Shown here in pieces: positions 26,137 to 33,480 of a stretch of DNA of 64,000 bases. The notes under the pieces are model-generated. The model searched no databases, had not been told where the DNA came from, and was given only the letters and a program-made list of their open reading frames with translations. How positions within the stretch are numbered: position 1 is the first letter of the stretch; each line of letters opens with the position of its first letter. The position numbers were made by a program, and so were the translations under genes. Source of the DNA: an uncultured Oscillospiraceae bacterium (lineage in GTDB: Bacteria > Bacillota > Clostridia > Oscillospirales > Ruminococcaceae); NCBI GenBank assembly GCA_934446565.1, contig CAKSEO010000007.1, positions 1-64,000 of the forward strand. The letters are read 5' to 3'.

Positions 26137-27129
26137 TTATTCATCTTTATTTTCAGGAAGCTGTTCCGGCTGGGAGTCGTCCCCACCAGCTTTTTTCAGC
26201 TTTATCCTGGACATGTTGCGTATCCTGGAATAAATGAACGCCAGCGCCACCAGAACAAGCTCCGGGATAGTCTGCCAGAGCCTTGACACGACGGAAACGA
26301 CCATAGCGTCGCTCTGCGGCATTATGAGGCACAGACCCGCCACAATGATCCCCTCGCGCACGCCGAGTCCCGAGGGAGCGAATATCGCGAGGATGCCCAT
26401 TATCGCGGAAACTCCCCAGATACCTGCGCAGAAAAGCAGTTCGGAGTACTCAAGTGCCGGGTAGATGGATTTCGTCAGTATGAAGAATCCTACGCCCACG
26501 ATGAGCCAGTTGCCAATGAACAGCAGCACGACCTTCAACATCTGCGAATACTTCATTGGTATCTCGAGGTCTTTTTTGAACAGCTTTCCGAGTATCCGCA
26601 GGAAGAAGTTGATGATTTTCGGGTGAATGCATACGAAAAATACAACGATCAGCGCGATAGTAACCCACTTGTAGTTTTCAAGAAGCTCGTTCGGGAAGAA
26701 CAGCAGCGACACGATAAACAGCATTGCAGCGCCCAGCAGCGTGCAGACATTCTCAATGAAGAAGCACACCGTGACCTTAGACAGCGGGGCGTCCTCCTCC
26801 TTGTAGTAGGTAAGACGGGCGGCGAGCATGAACACCTTTCCGGGAATGTACTTTCCGAGGATGGAGTAGAGGTAGCTTGTGACGGCTTTCTCGTACTTTA
26901 TCGCGCAGCCGTTGAGCTTTGTGATGTAGTGCCACAGCGACGCGAGGGTTATCTTGTAAACGAAATAGAACAGCATGGAGAACACGAATATCCCCATATC
27001 AACGTTCATTATCTTGTCGGAGAATTCGTCCCAGTTCTTCCAGAAGTACCACGCCAGGAACACCACGACAAGTACGCCGAACAGTATTTTCAGCGCCTTG
27101 AGTATCTTTTTCTTATCAGGCTTTTTCAT
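26137..27129 (-). CDS. YbhN/UPF0104-family membrane protein (flippase-like)
   Basis: A 330-residue integral membrane protein with about seven to eight hydrophobic segments and the family blocks YLYSILGKYIPGKVF (about 86-100) and FAPSGLGVREGI (about 249-260). The family includes the membrane domain of MprF (lysyl-phosphatidylglycerol synthase) and is thought to move lipids or lipid-linked sugars. It starts 13 bases after the pyruvyltransferase fusion gene, suggesting a joint role in surface glycan assembly. Confidence 0.78.
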   Translation of the reverse strand: MKKPDKKKILKALKILFGVLVVVFLAWYFWKNWDEFSDKIMNVDMGIFVFSMLFYFVYKITLASLWHYITKLNGCAIKYEKAVTSYLYSILGKYIPGKVFMLAARLTYYKEEDAPLSKVTVCFFIENVCTLLGAAMLFIVSLLFFPNELLENYKWVTIALIVVFFVCIHPKIINFFLRILGKLFKKDLEIPMKYSQMLKVVLLFIGNWLIVGVGFFILTKSIYPALEYSELLFCAGIWGVSAIMGILAIFAPSGLGVREGIIVAGLCLIMPQSDAMVVSVVSRLWQTIPELVLVALAFIYSRIRNMSRIKLKKAGGDDSQPEQLPENKDE

Positions 27130-27142
27130 ACTTTTCCCCCGG

Positions 27143-29488
27143 TCAGAAGCTCAGCAGTACGCGAATGAAGCACATGTAGTAATAGATGAACCAGGTCGGC
27201 ATTTTCTCCAGCTTCGCAAGCTTTTCCTGGCTGAACTTCATGTTTCTCCAGCCCAGCTTGAATGCAAGGCGGTGGTTCCACTTGCACTTTCCGGAAGTAT
27301 CTACGTTGAGCTTTTTGCCCATTTTTTCGAACATCTGCTGCTTTGCCTTTGCCGCATTGAACTTGAATACCAGCGCGCGTTTCTGGCTGCGGAGCATCTT
27401 GCTGTCGTCGATACGGGACGCAACTATCGCGCCGTCGTCAACCGCTGACTGGAACGCCTTCATGGCACGCTCATTGCGGATAACGCAGCTAGTGTGCTTT
27501 ATCGGGTTCTTCTTCATTTCTTTCAGCCAGATGTCGCCGAAGCTGATATCTGCATAGTTGCAGTAATGGTCCTGGCAGACCATGCAGCTCTCGCGGCTGA
27601 AGAAGTACGCATTCTTGTACGCGCAAATCGTCTTGGGGTAGCTGAGCGTTTTTTCGCTACCGTCCTCGTACTGCACGGTCGAAAGTCCGCGCCAGTGCCC
27701 GCGGCGGTAATACAGCCGCTTTGCGCCCTCCAGGGATATTTTCTTCTTTTTCAGCGGGACTAATGTTGCGTTCTCGTTGTGGCTTCCGCTGCAATAAAGT
27801 CCCAGCTTGAGTACTACTTTTTCTTTCAGCGCGGGGTCCTTGTCGAGCATTGCGGAAAACGCTCTCATCTGGCAGGGTACGAGCACTACCGCAAGCTTTC
27901 CGTTGAATTCGCGGAGCATATCCACATGCTTCATCAGCGGCATGTGCATATAAACCGATGATGAGCTTTCCATCAGTTCCTCTTTAGTTGTCGCGATGAA
28001 AGTCTTGTAACCGAGCTTTCCGTCCTTTATCTCGCTTCTTGTGACCCACGCGCCGTCTATTTCGCCCTTTTCCAGCATGTGGCACAGCAGAGCAGTGACC
28101 ATTCCGCCGGAAGCCGCGTTGGCGCGTATGTTCTCATCGGCAGCGTAACCCATTCTTGCGCAGATGTGCTCGCCCATATAGAATTCCGGACGGTTGAAGT
28201 CCAGCAGCTTGACCTTTTTCGGCTTTGCGTATACCTTATCTACTTCCTCGCTGATGTAGCGGATGTTGTCCCGGCTGCTTTCCAGTACGGCGGGGAGGTT
28301 CTCCTTTATTTTCTCGCGGATATTCTGGCTTTCAGAGATGAATCCCATGAATTTCACCTTGAGGGAATCAAGCTCCAGCGCGGAGAAATCCACGGCGTAC
28401 TCGCCGAGCCCGAACATGTCAAGCACTTCCTTGTACTTGTGGCTCCAGCCGATGAGCAGCACCGGAGTGCACTTTTCGAGCGCGCCTATCATTGCGTGGA
28501 AGCGGGAAGCTACCAGCACCTCGCTGCGCGCCAGCAGCTCTCGTATTTCCTCGGGAGCCATCTCGCGGGGTTCCCACATTACGCGGGTCTTGTCGCGGAC
28601 CGCGTTGTAGACCTCGGTGCAGATGATGAGGTCGTTGTTGCGGGGCTTTTCGCTGCCCTCCCGGGCGGCGTTGGCGATGAGCAGCACGTTGTAATCCTGC
28701 TCGTTGAGCCAGTTGATGAACTGCACCATGCAGCCGCGGTAGTCCCTGCCCATCTTCTCGCACTTGCCCTGGACCACGCTGCTTATCGACAGAGCAACTA
28801 CTCTTTTGCGGAAGAATGGATTATCCTCGCAGAGTTTCTGCACTTTTTCGGCATAATATTCGCTGTCGGGCATGGAGAATGCGCCGTCTGCGCAGAGCTT
28901 TACGTTTTCGGTTATTCCTATCCCGGAGAGGTTATCCTGGGTTATCTTTCCGCGGGCGCAGATGAGCTTTATCTTGGGGAGTATCCACTTTGCAAGGAAC
29001 TTGTTCCAGCCGTTCTTGAACGTACCCAGTGCCTGGGAGTATTTCACTACCGGAACACCGCACAGCATGGGGACGGCGGCACATACGAACGCGTAAGTAT
29101 TCATAATGAATCCGCGGCTGTCCACGAAGGATATTCCGGCTTCGTCGATAACGATATCACACTGGGAGTAAGCCTTGATTATCTTGTCCATCTGGAGCAG
29201 CTTCCGGAACGGCGGAATGAACCGCAGGAAGCTGTAAAGTATCGACAGCGGGAACGCCAGGAACAGCAGGCGTTCAGGCTTCGCGTTGACGACCTTTATA
29301 AAGTCGTATTTTTCAGGCATTTCGGCGATGAGCTTACGGTCTGCGCCAGGGTATGTGGACATGAGGTATATGTTGAGCTTTTCGCCGTAGCGCTCCTTGA
29401 GCTGCTTGATGGAGCTTTGCAGCATTGCTGCGGCGCCTTTGTTTCCGCTGAAGCAGGCGGCGGTTATCGCGATGTTTATGGGTTTCAT
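27143..29488 (-). CDS. Polysaccharide pyruvyltransferase fused to FrhB-like Fe-S protein
   Basis: A 781-residue two-domain protein. Residues about 1-400 match polysaccharide pyruvyl transferases (CFSGNKGAAAMLQSSI; SRFHAMIGALEKCTPVLLIG), which add ketal pyruvate to glycans. Residues about 430-740 match the coenzyme F420 hydrogenase/dehydrogenase beta-subunit family (ANAASGGMVTALLCHMLEKG; PCQMRAFSAML; CMVCQDHYCNYADISFGD), which binds flavin and Fe-S clusters. In Firmicutes glycan clusters the two families often occur as neighbouring separate genes; here they are one frame. The chemistry of the FrhB half in glycan synthesis is unknown. Confidence 0.85.
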   Translation of the reverse strand: MKPINIAITAACFSGNKGAAAMLQSSIKQLKERYGEKLNIYLMSTYPGADRKLIAEMPEKYDFIKVVNAKPERLLFLAFPLSILYSFLRFIPPFRKLLQMDKIIKAYSQCDIVIDEAGISFVDSRGFIMNTYAFVCAAVPMLCGVPVVKYSQALGTFKNGWNKFLAKWILPKIKLICARGKITQDNLSGIGITENVKLCADGAFSMPDSEYYAEKVQKLCEDNPFFRKRVVALSISSVVQGKCEKMGRDYRGCMVQFINWLNEQDYNVLLIANAAREGSEKPRNNDLIICTEVYNAVRDKTRVMWEPREMAPEEIRELLARSEVLVASRFHAMIGALEKCTPVLLIGWSHKYKEVLDMFGLGEYAVDFSALELDSLKVKFMGFISESQNIREKIKENLPAVLESSRDNIRYISEEVDKVYAKPKKVKLLDFNRPEFYMGEHICARMGYAADENIRANAASGGMVTALLCHMLEKGEIDGAWVTRSEIKDGKLGYKTFIATTKEELMESSSSVYMHMPLMKHVDMLREFNGKLAVVLVPCQMRAFSAMLDKDPALKEKVVLKLGLYCSGSHNENATLVPLKKKKISLEGAKRLYYRRGHWRGLSTVQYEDGSEKTLSYPKTICAYKNAYFFSRESCMVCQDHYCNYADISFGDIWLKEMKKNPIKHTSCVIRNERAMKAFQSAVDDGAIVASRIDDSKMLRSQKRALVFKFNAAKAKQQMFEKMGKKLNVDTSGKCKWNHRLAFKLGWRNMKFSQEKLAKLEKMPTWFIYYYMCFIRVLLSF

Positions 29489-29545
29489 GTATGTGCGCTT
29501 CCTTTACTTATCTATTTTGTGAATTGTACATAGCAATACTATTAT

Positions 29546-29574
29546 ATTGTATCACATAAATGGATATTTGTCAA
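29546..29574 (-). promoter_or_regulatory. Promoter of the pyruvyltransferase fusion operon
   Basis: Minus strand TTGACA, 17-bp spacer, TACAAT, about 50 bases before the ATG at 29488. Confidence 0.8.
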
Positions 29575-29599
29575 AAGAAAAGTTTGTGAAAAGCCAATT

Positions 29600-29643
29600 G
29601 GGGGAACTGGGATTTGCACCACTGCGCAAATCCCAGTTCCCCC
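29600..29643 (-). terminator. Long perfect hairpin after the ABC transporter operon
   Basis: An 18-bp perfect inverted repeat (29600-29617 with 29626-29643, starting GGGGGAACTGGG) around an 8-nt loop. On the minus strand it is followed by AATTGGCTTTT, a weak U-tract, so it probably ends the ABC operon. It could also be a mobile palindrome. Confidence 0.6.
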
Positions 29644-29665
29644 GTTATCAAGCACTGTATATAGA

Positions 29666-30511
29666 TCAAAATTCCGGCTTATCTTCCTGATTGTTTATCT
29701 TCTTACTTTTGAGCACCGTAAGCGTAAGTACGAACATCATCACCGCAATTACCACTGAAAGCACTATTCCCACAATGATACTTGCAACGTTATCGGCAAG
29801 CACGAAATCATCGTGGAACATCTCACCTGTTACCAGTGAACGCAGGGTCAGCGGATGGAACTTTGTCAGGTCCAGCGACATCAGTATCATCTGCACTATC
29901 GACACGCCGATATACATGAATACCGTAACGACTCCCGGTCTGCTTGTGAAAAGACCTATCGACATGTACACCGCTATAAAGAACGCCATGTACACCGCGC
30001 ACATGAATGCCGCCAGCAGTATCATTCCTGCATCTACCCTGCCATCTGTGAAAAGCGCGTTGCAAAGCCCTCCGGCAAGCAGCGACGACAGAAATCCGCA
30101 TGCGAACACCATTCCGGGATATATCACATATTTCGGTATGAGATAGCTGAACGTATCCAGACCCGCGCAGGACGGGATTATCGTGGCGCGTTTTTTCTGT
30201 TCGCCGCCGCAGGGCGACATCAGTATCAGCATGATTATCAGCATGGAAGTCGCGCAGAGGTCAGCCATGGTCCCGCCGAATATTGAGCCGGCGTTGCCGA
30301 ACAGCATTCCGAGCGTGTTCTCGATGTCCACTGTTCCGCCAACAGAGTCATACATATTTGCATTGGAAAGATTCCCGAGTATCGCGTTCATCGCCCAATA
30401 CATCAGCGGGTCAGCCAATGCAAATGAGAATGTGCCAATGATCACTCCCCAGAAGCGGAATGTCCGGGAAAACTGTAGCCATTCCTTTTTGAATCCTGCT
30501 TTAATTTGCAT
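29666..30511 (-). CDS. ABC transporter membrane subunit
   Basis: A 281-residue permease with about six hydrophobic segments, of the ABC-2 type. The start at ATG 30511 overlaps the end of the ATPase gene by 11 bases, with GGTGGG upstream; a longer frame has no ribosome site. Together with the ATPase it forms a two-gene exporter of unknown substrate. Confidence 0.75.
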   Translation of the reverse strand: MQIKAGFKKEWLQFSRTFRFWGVIIGTFSFALADPLMYWAMNAILGNLSNANMYDSVGGTVDIENTLGMLFGNAGSIFGGTMADLCATSMLIIMLILMSPCGGEQKKRATIIPSCAGLDTFSYLIPKYVIYPGMVFACGFLSSLLAGGLCNALFTDGRVDAGMILLAAFMCAVYMAFFIAVYMSIGLFTSRPGVVTVFMYIGVSIVQMILMSLDLTKFHPLTLRSLVTGEMFHDDFVLADNVASIIVGIVLSVVIAVMMFVLTLTVLKSKKINNQEDKPEF

Positions 30512-31400
30512 TTGAGCCCACCACCATTCTGAAAACTTCTTCAAGGCTAGCTGTGCCGATTTTAAAGGTGTCAACCGCCGCGTCGGTCTCCGCCAGGAGC
30601 TGTATCAGCCTGCGGGAGGTATCCTCAGCGTTTTCCGTGCCAAAACGGAACTCTCCGTTCAGGTCGTTGAATTCTGCTCGTGCGTAGTCTACTGTCAGCA
30701 GCTTTATCTTGAGTTCGTCGGTCAGCCCGCGAACTGATAGATGTATCACGTCTCCGGCGTGCTTTCGCAGTATATCAGTGAGATATCCCTCCTCGGCGAG
30801 CCTGCCGTTTGTCATGATGCCGATGCGGTTTGCGACGCGCTCAACATCCGACAGTATATGAGTGGAGAGAACAATTGTACTACCCATGCTTTTCAGGCGT
30901 TCGATTATCGAGATGACCTCGGCTCTGCCCTCAGGGTCGAGCGCAGAAGTTGGCTCATCGAATATCAGCAGCTCCGGGTCGCCGATTATCGCTGCGCCCA
31001 TTCCCAGGCGCTGCGTCATTCCGCGGGAGTAGCCCTTTGCGCGTCGGTCAGCAGCTTTTGTGAGTCCCACGATGTCAAGTACCTCGTTGACGCGGTGCTT
31101 GACGTCTCCCTGATAATTTGTGCATGCGGCGATGTACTCAAGATATTCGCGGGAAGTCATGTAGCCGTAGATCGTCGGGCTTTCCGGAAGATATCCGACC
31201 TTTACAGGTCTGCCGTCGCCTATGATGATCTCGCCCTCATCCTTGGGGATAATATTCGTGATGATGTTCATCGTTGTGGTCTTTCCGCAGCCGTTTCGGC
31301 CGAGGAATCCGTAGACATCGCCCTTTTCGATATCCATGCTGAGCCCTCTCAGCACAGAGTATGAGCCGTATTTTTTGTACAGATTACGTATTCTGACCAA
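30501..31400 (-). CDS. ABC transporter ATP-binding protein
   Basis: A 299-residue ATPase with Walker A (GRNGCGKTTT, about 36-45), signature-like GYSRGMTQRLGM (C-loop SRGMTQR), Walker B LLIFDEPTSALDP and switch STHIL. Members of this group energise ABC-2 exporters such as bacitracin- or YtrB-like pumps. A TTG start at 31400 fits AAAGGGTG upstream and the family N terminus (VRIRNLYKKYG); an ATG 33 bases upstream is less well placed. Confidence 0.88.
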   Translation of the reverse strand: MVRIRNLYKKYGSYSVLRGLSMDIEKGDVYGFLGRNGCGKTTTMNIITNIIPKDEGEIIIGDGRPVKVGYLPESPTIYGYMTSREYLEYIAACTNYQGDVKHRVNEVLDIVGLTKAADRRAKGYSRGMTQRLGMGAAIIGDPELLIFDEPTSALDPEGRAEVISIIERLKSMGSTIVLSTHILSDVERVANRIGIMTNGRLAEEGYLTDILRKHAGDVIHLSVRGLTDELKIKLLTVDYARAEFNDLNGEFRFGTENAEDTSRRLIQLLAETDAAVDTFKIGTASLEEVFRMVVGSNAN

Positions 31401-31426
31401 TTCTTTCACCCTTTCCAGTATATAAA

Positions 31427-31476
31427 TATACAAATGCGTATATACAGATTTTACATTATTTAAATGCGTTTGTCAA
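31427..31476 (-). promoter_or_regulatory. ABC operon promoter with palindromic operator
   Basis: Minus strand TTGACA (31471-31476), 17-bp spacer, TAAAAT (31448-31453). Immediately downstream TATAC-GCATTT-GTATA (31427-31442) is a perfect inverted repeat covering the likely start site, and a further TATAC lies beyond it. This resembles operators of GntR/YtrA-type repressors that control such ABC pairs, but no repressor gene is adjacent. Confidence 0.65.
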
Positions 31477-31526
31477 TAGCTTTGGCGCAATTCGCTCAAA
31501 GCCAAGAAAACTGTGGCGAAAAACAG

Positions 31527-31554
31527 AAAAACCCCCGCCGGAAACCGACAGGGG
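31527..31554 (-). terminator. rpmB terminator
   Basis: On the minus strand CCCCTGTCGG and CCGGCGGGGG pair (two mismatches) and are followed by TTTTTC. Confidence 0.75.
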
Positions 31555-31593
31555 AACTTTTCTGTAACCAATAACTTAACGTCAATAAGTTAA

Positions 31594-31782
31594 TTAAACT
31601 GCTCTCTGAACCAGACCGGAGCGCAGGCAGCGTGTGCAAGCGTTTACTCTGCAAGGAGTACCGTTTACGATCGCCTTTACCTTCTTGACATTGGGCTTAT
31701 AGGTTCTGTTGCTGCGTCTGTGGGAGTGGGATACCTTGATACCGAAGGTAACGCTCTTGCCGCAGATCTCACATTTTGCCAT
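31594..31782 (-). CDS. rpmB: 50S ribosomal protein L28
   Basis: A 62-residue large-subunit protein: MAKCEICGKSVTFG, SHSHRRSNRTYKPNV and a second cysteine pair CTRC, giving the zinc-binding four-cysteine form of L28. ATG 31782 matches the family N terminus; it has its own promoter and terminator. Confidence 0.95.
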   Translation of the reverse strand: MAKCEICGKSVTFGIKVSHSHRRSNRTYKPNVKKVKAIVNGTPCRVNACTRCLRSGLVQRAV

Positions 31783-31832
31783 TTGAAGCACCTACCTCTC
31801 TTGTAGTAGTGAATTTTTCAGTAACGTATAAT

Positions 31833-31861
31833 ATTTTATCAGAAACAGCGGAAAAATGCAA
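31833..31861 (-). promoter_or_regulatory. rpmB promoter
   Basis: Minus strand TTGCAT, 17-bp spacer, TAAAAT. Confidence 0.7.
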
Positions 31862-31994
31862 GTGCTTATTGACTGTTTCACAAAAATTTGTAAGATATCA
31901 CAACAGAGCCACTCTAATATCTCGATATAATCGACATTATAACGAAACTCTCCGTAATGAAGGCTGAACAAATTATACAGTCCGTATTCAAAAT

Positions 31995-32993
31995 TTAAAG
32001 GGTAACGAACCCTACCTTTTTCTGCACTTTCTGAATGGTCTTTCTGGAAGTCTTGAACGCCTTTTCTGCACCCTTCTTCATGCAGTCCTCAAGGTATCCC
32101 TTGTCTGCGAAAACACGCTTGAACTCAGCCTGCATGGGAGCCAGCATATCAGCGACAGCCTCGCCGACAGCAGTCTTGAAGTCGCCGTAGCCCTTGCCCG
32201 CAAATTCTGCTTCTATCTCCTCGAAGGACTTGTTTGTAACTGCGGAGTAGATGGACATCAGGTTGATTATGCCGTCCTTGCCCTCCTTGGCGCATACAAC
32301 GGTATCGCTGTCGGTGACTGCGCGCTTGAACTTGCGGATGATGGTATCCTTGTCGTCGAGTATCCAAACGCTTGCGTTGGGGTTCTCATCGGACTTGGAC
32401 ATTTTCTTGATCGGCTCCTGGAGGGACATCACCTTTGCGGTGGTCTTGGTGATATAGCCGTCAGGCATGGTGAATACATCGCCGTAAATTCCGTTGAAGC
32501 GCTGTGCGACATTGCGCGCAAGCTCAAGGTGCTGCTTCTGGTCGATGCCAACCGGAACGAGGTCTGCCTGGTACAGCAGGATATCCGCAGCCATCAGCAC
32601 AGGATAGGTAAACAGACCGGCATTGATATTATCGGGGTGCTTAGCGGACTTATCCTTGAACTGGGTCATTCTGGAGAGTTCGCCGAACTGGGTGTAGCAT
32701 GAGAGTATCCAGCTGAGCTCTGCGTGGTTGGGGTTGTGACCCTGTACGAACAGCGTGGACTGCTCCGGGTCAAGGCCTGCAGCGATAAGCAGGGCGTAGC
32801 TCTCCTTTATCTGGTTGCGTAGCTTTACGGGATCCTGTCTTACTGTGATGGAATGCAGGTCGGCGATGCCGAAAAAGCAGTTGTAATCGTTCTGGAGCTT
32901 TACCCAGTTACGCATTGCGCCGAGGTAGTTTCCGAGATGGGGAGTGTTGGTCGGCTGAATCAGGCTCAGCATATTTTTCTTCTGTTCTTCCAT
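31995..32993 (-). CDS. trpS: Tryptophan-tRNA ligase
   Basis: Charges tRNA-Trp. The 332-residue class I synthetase has the HIGH-like PTNTPHLGNYLGA (about 14-26) and KMSKS in IKKMSKSDENPNA (about 195-207). ATG 32993 follows AAAGGAAA; an upstream in-frame extension would run through the T-box terminator and is rejected. Expression is controlled by the T-box leader directly upstream. Confidence 0.96.
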   Translation of the reverse strand: MEEQKKNMLSLIQPTNTPHLGNYLGAMRNWVKLQNDYNCFFGIADLHSITVRQDPVKLRNQIKESYALLIAAGLDPEQSTLFVQGHNPNHAELSWILSCYTQFGELSRMTQFKDKSAKHPDNINAGLFTYPVLMAADILLYQADLVPVGIDQKQHLELARNVAQRFNGIYGDVFTMPDGYITKTTAKVMSLQEPIKKMSKSDENPNASVWILDDKDTIIRKFKRAVTDSDTVVCAKEGKDGIINLMSIYSAVTNKSFEEIEAEFAGKGYGDFKTAVGEAVADMLAPMQAEFKRVFADKGYLEDCMKKGAEKAFKTSRKTIQKVQKKVGFVTL

Positions 32994-33017
32994 GATGATT
33001 TCCTTTCTCCGGTTTCT

Positions 33018-33388
33018 GAAATCCGGAACAAATAAAACTCCGCCCTTGCGGCAGAATACATCTGCCATAAGGACGGAGTGATAATATCAACACCGCGTTG
33101 CCACCTTAATTCACGGGAATTTCCCGCGCTCTCAGCGGATACTTTCATATCCTGGCAATTAACGCTTGCTCCACGTCGCAGAATACTCGGCTCTCATGTT
33201 AAGCTTTTGACTGCGCCCTCTACGGTCCATTTATATATCCGGCGTTCTGCGGCGTTCCCAGCTGAAATGACTGGCTTTCGCAGTCATAACTCGCCGCTCT
33301 CTGTGAGTGCCACGGATATTTTTATCTCCGTATCATCGGTTTCAAGGGCATATTCATTTGTTTGGTGATTATTAGGTTCAAGTGAACT
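33018..33388 (-). ncRNA. T-box leader (Trp) of trpS
   Basis: On the minus strand the leader holds the T-box sequence AAGGTGGCAACGCGGTG (33091-33108), followed by a terminator hairpin (33037-33079, GGCAGA..TCTGCC apex) ending GGAGTTTTATTT. Upstream, Stem I shows the AGAG/GCGAAAGC elements, and the specifier position reads AAATGGACC with TGG (33227-33229), the tryptophan codon. Uncharged tRNA-Trp would favour antitermination. It explains the 487-bp gene-free stretch. Confidence 0.93.
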
Positions 33389-33394
33389 AAGGAT

Positions 33395-33423
33395 ATTTTA
33401 TCACAAAGACACCTGTTTGTCAA
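33395..33423 (-). promoter_or_regulatory. trpS promoter
   Basis: Minus strand TTGACA, 17-bp spacer, TAAAAT, starting the T-box RNA near 33388. Confidence 0.8.
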
Positions 33424-33480
33424 GTGGTGCGTTAAAGATATCCCTGACTGCCTGGGTCATTAACTTGCTGGCGTTCATCG

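Noticed and set aside
32994..33068. N-terminal extension of trpS
   Set aside because: The extra codons run back through the T-box terminator and lack a ribosome site; family alignment supports ATG 32993.
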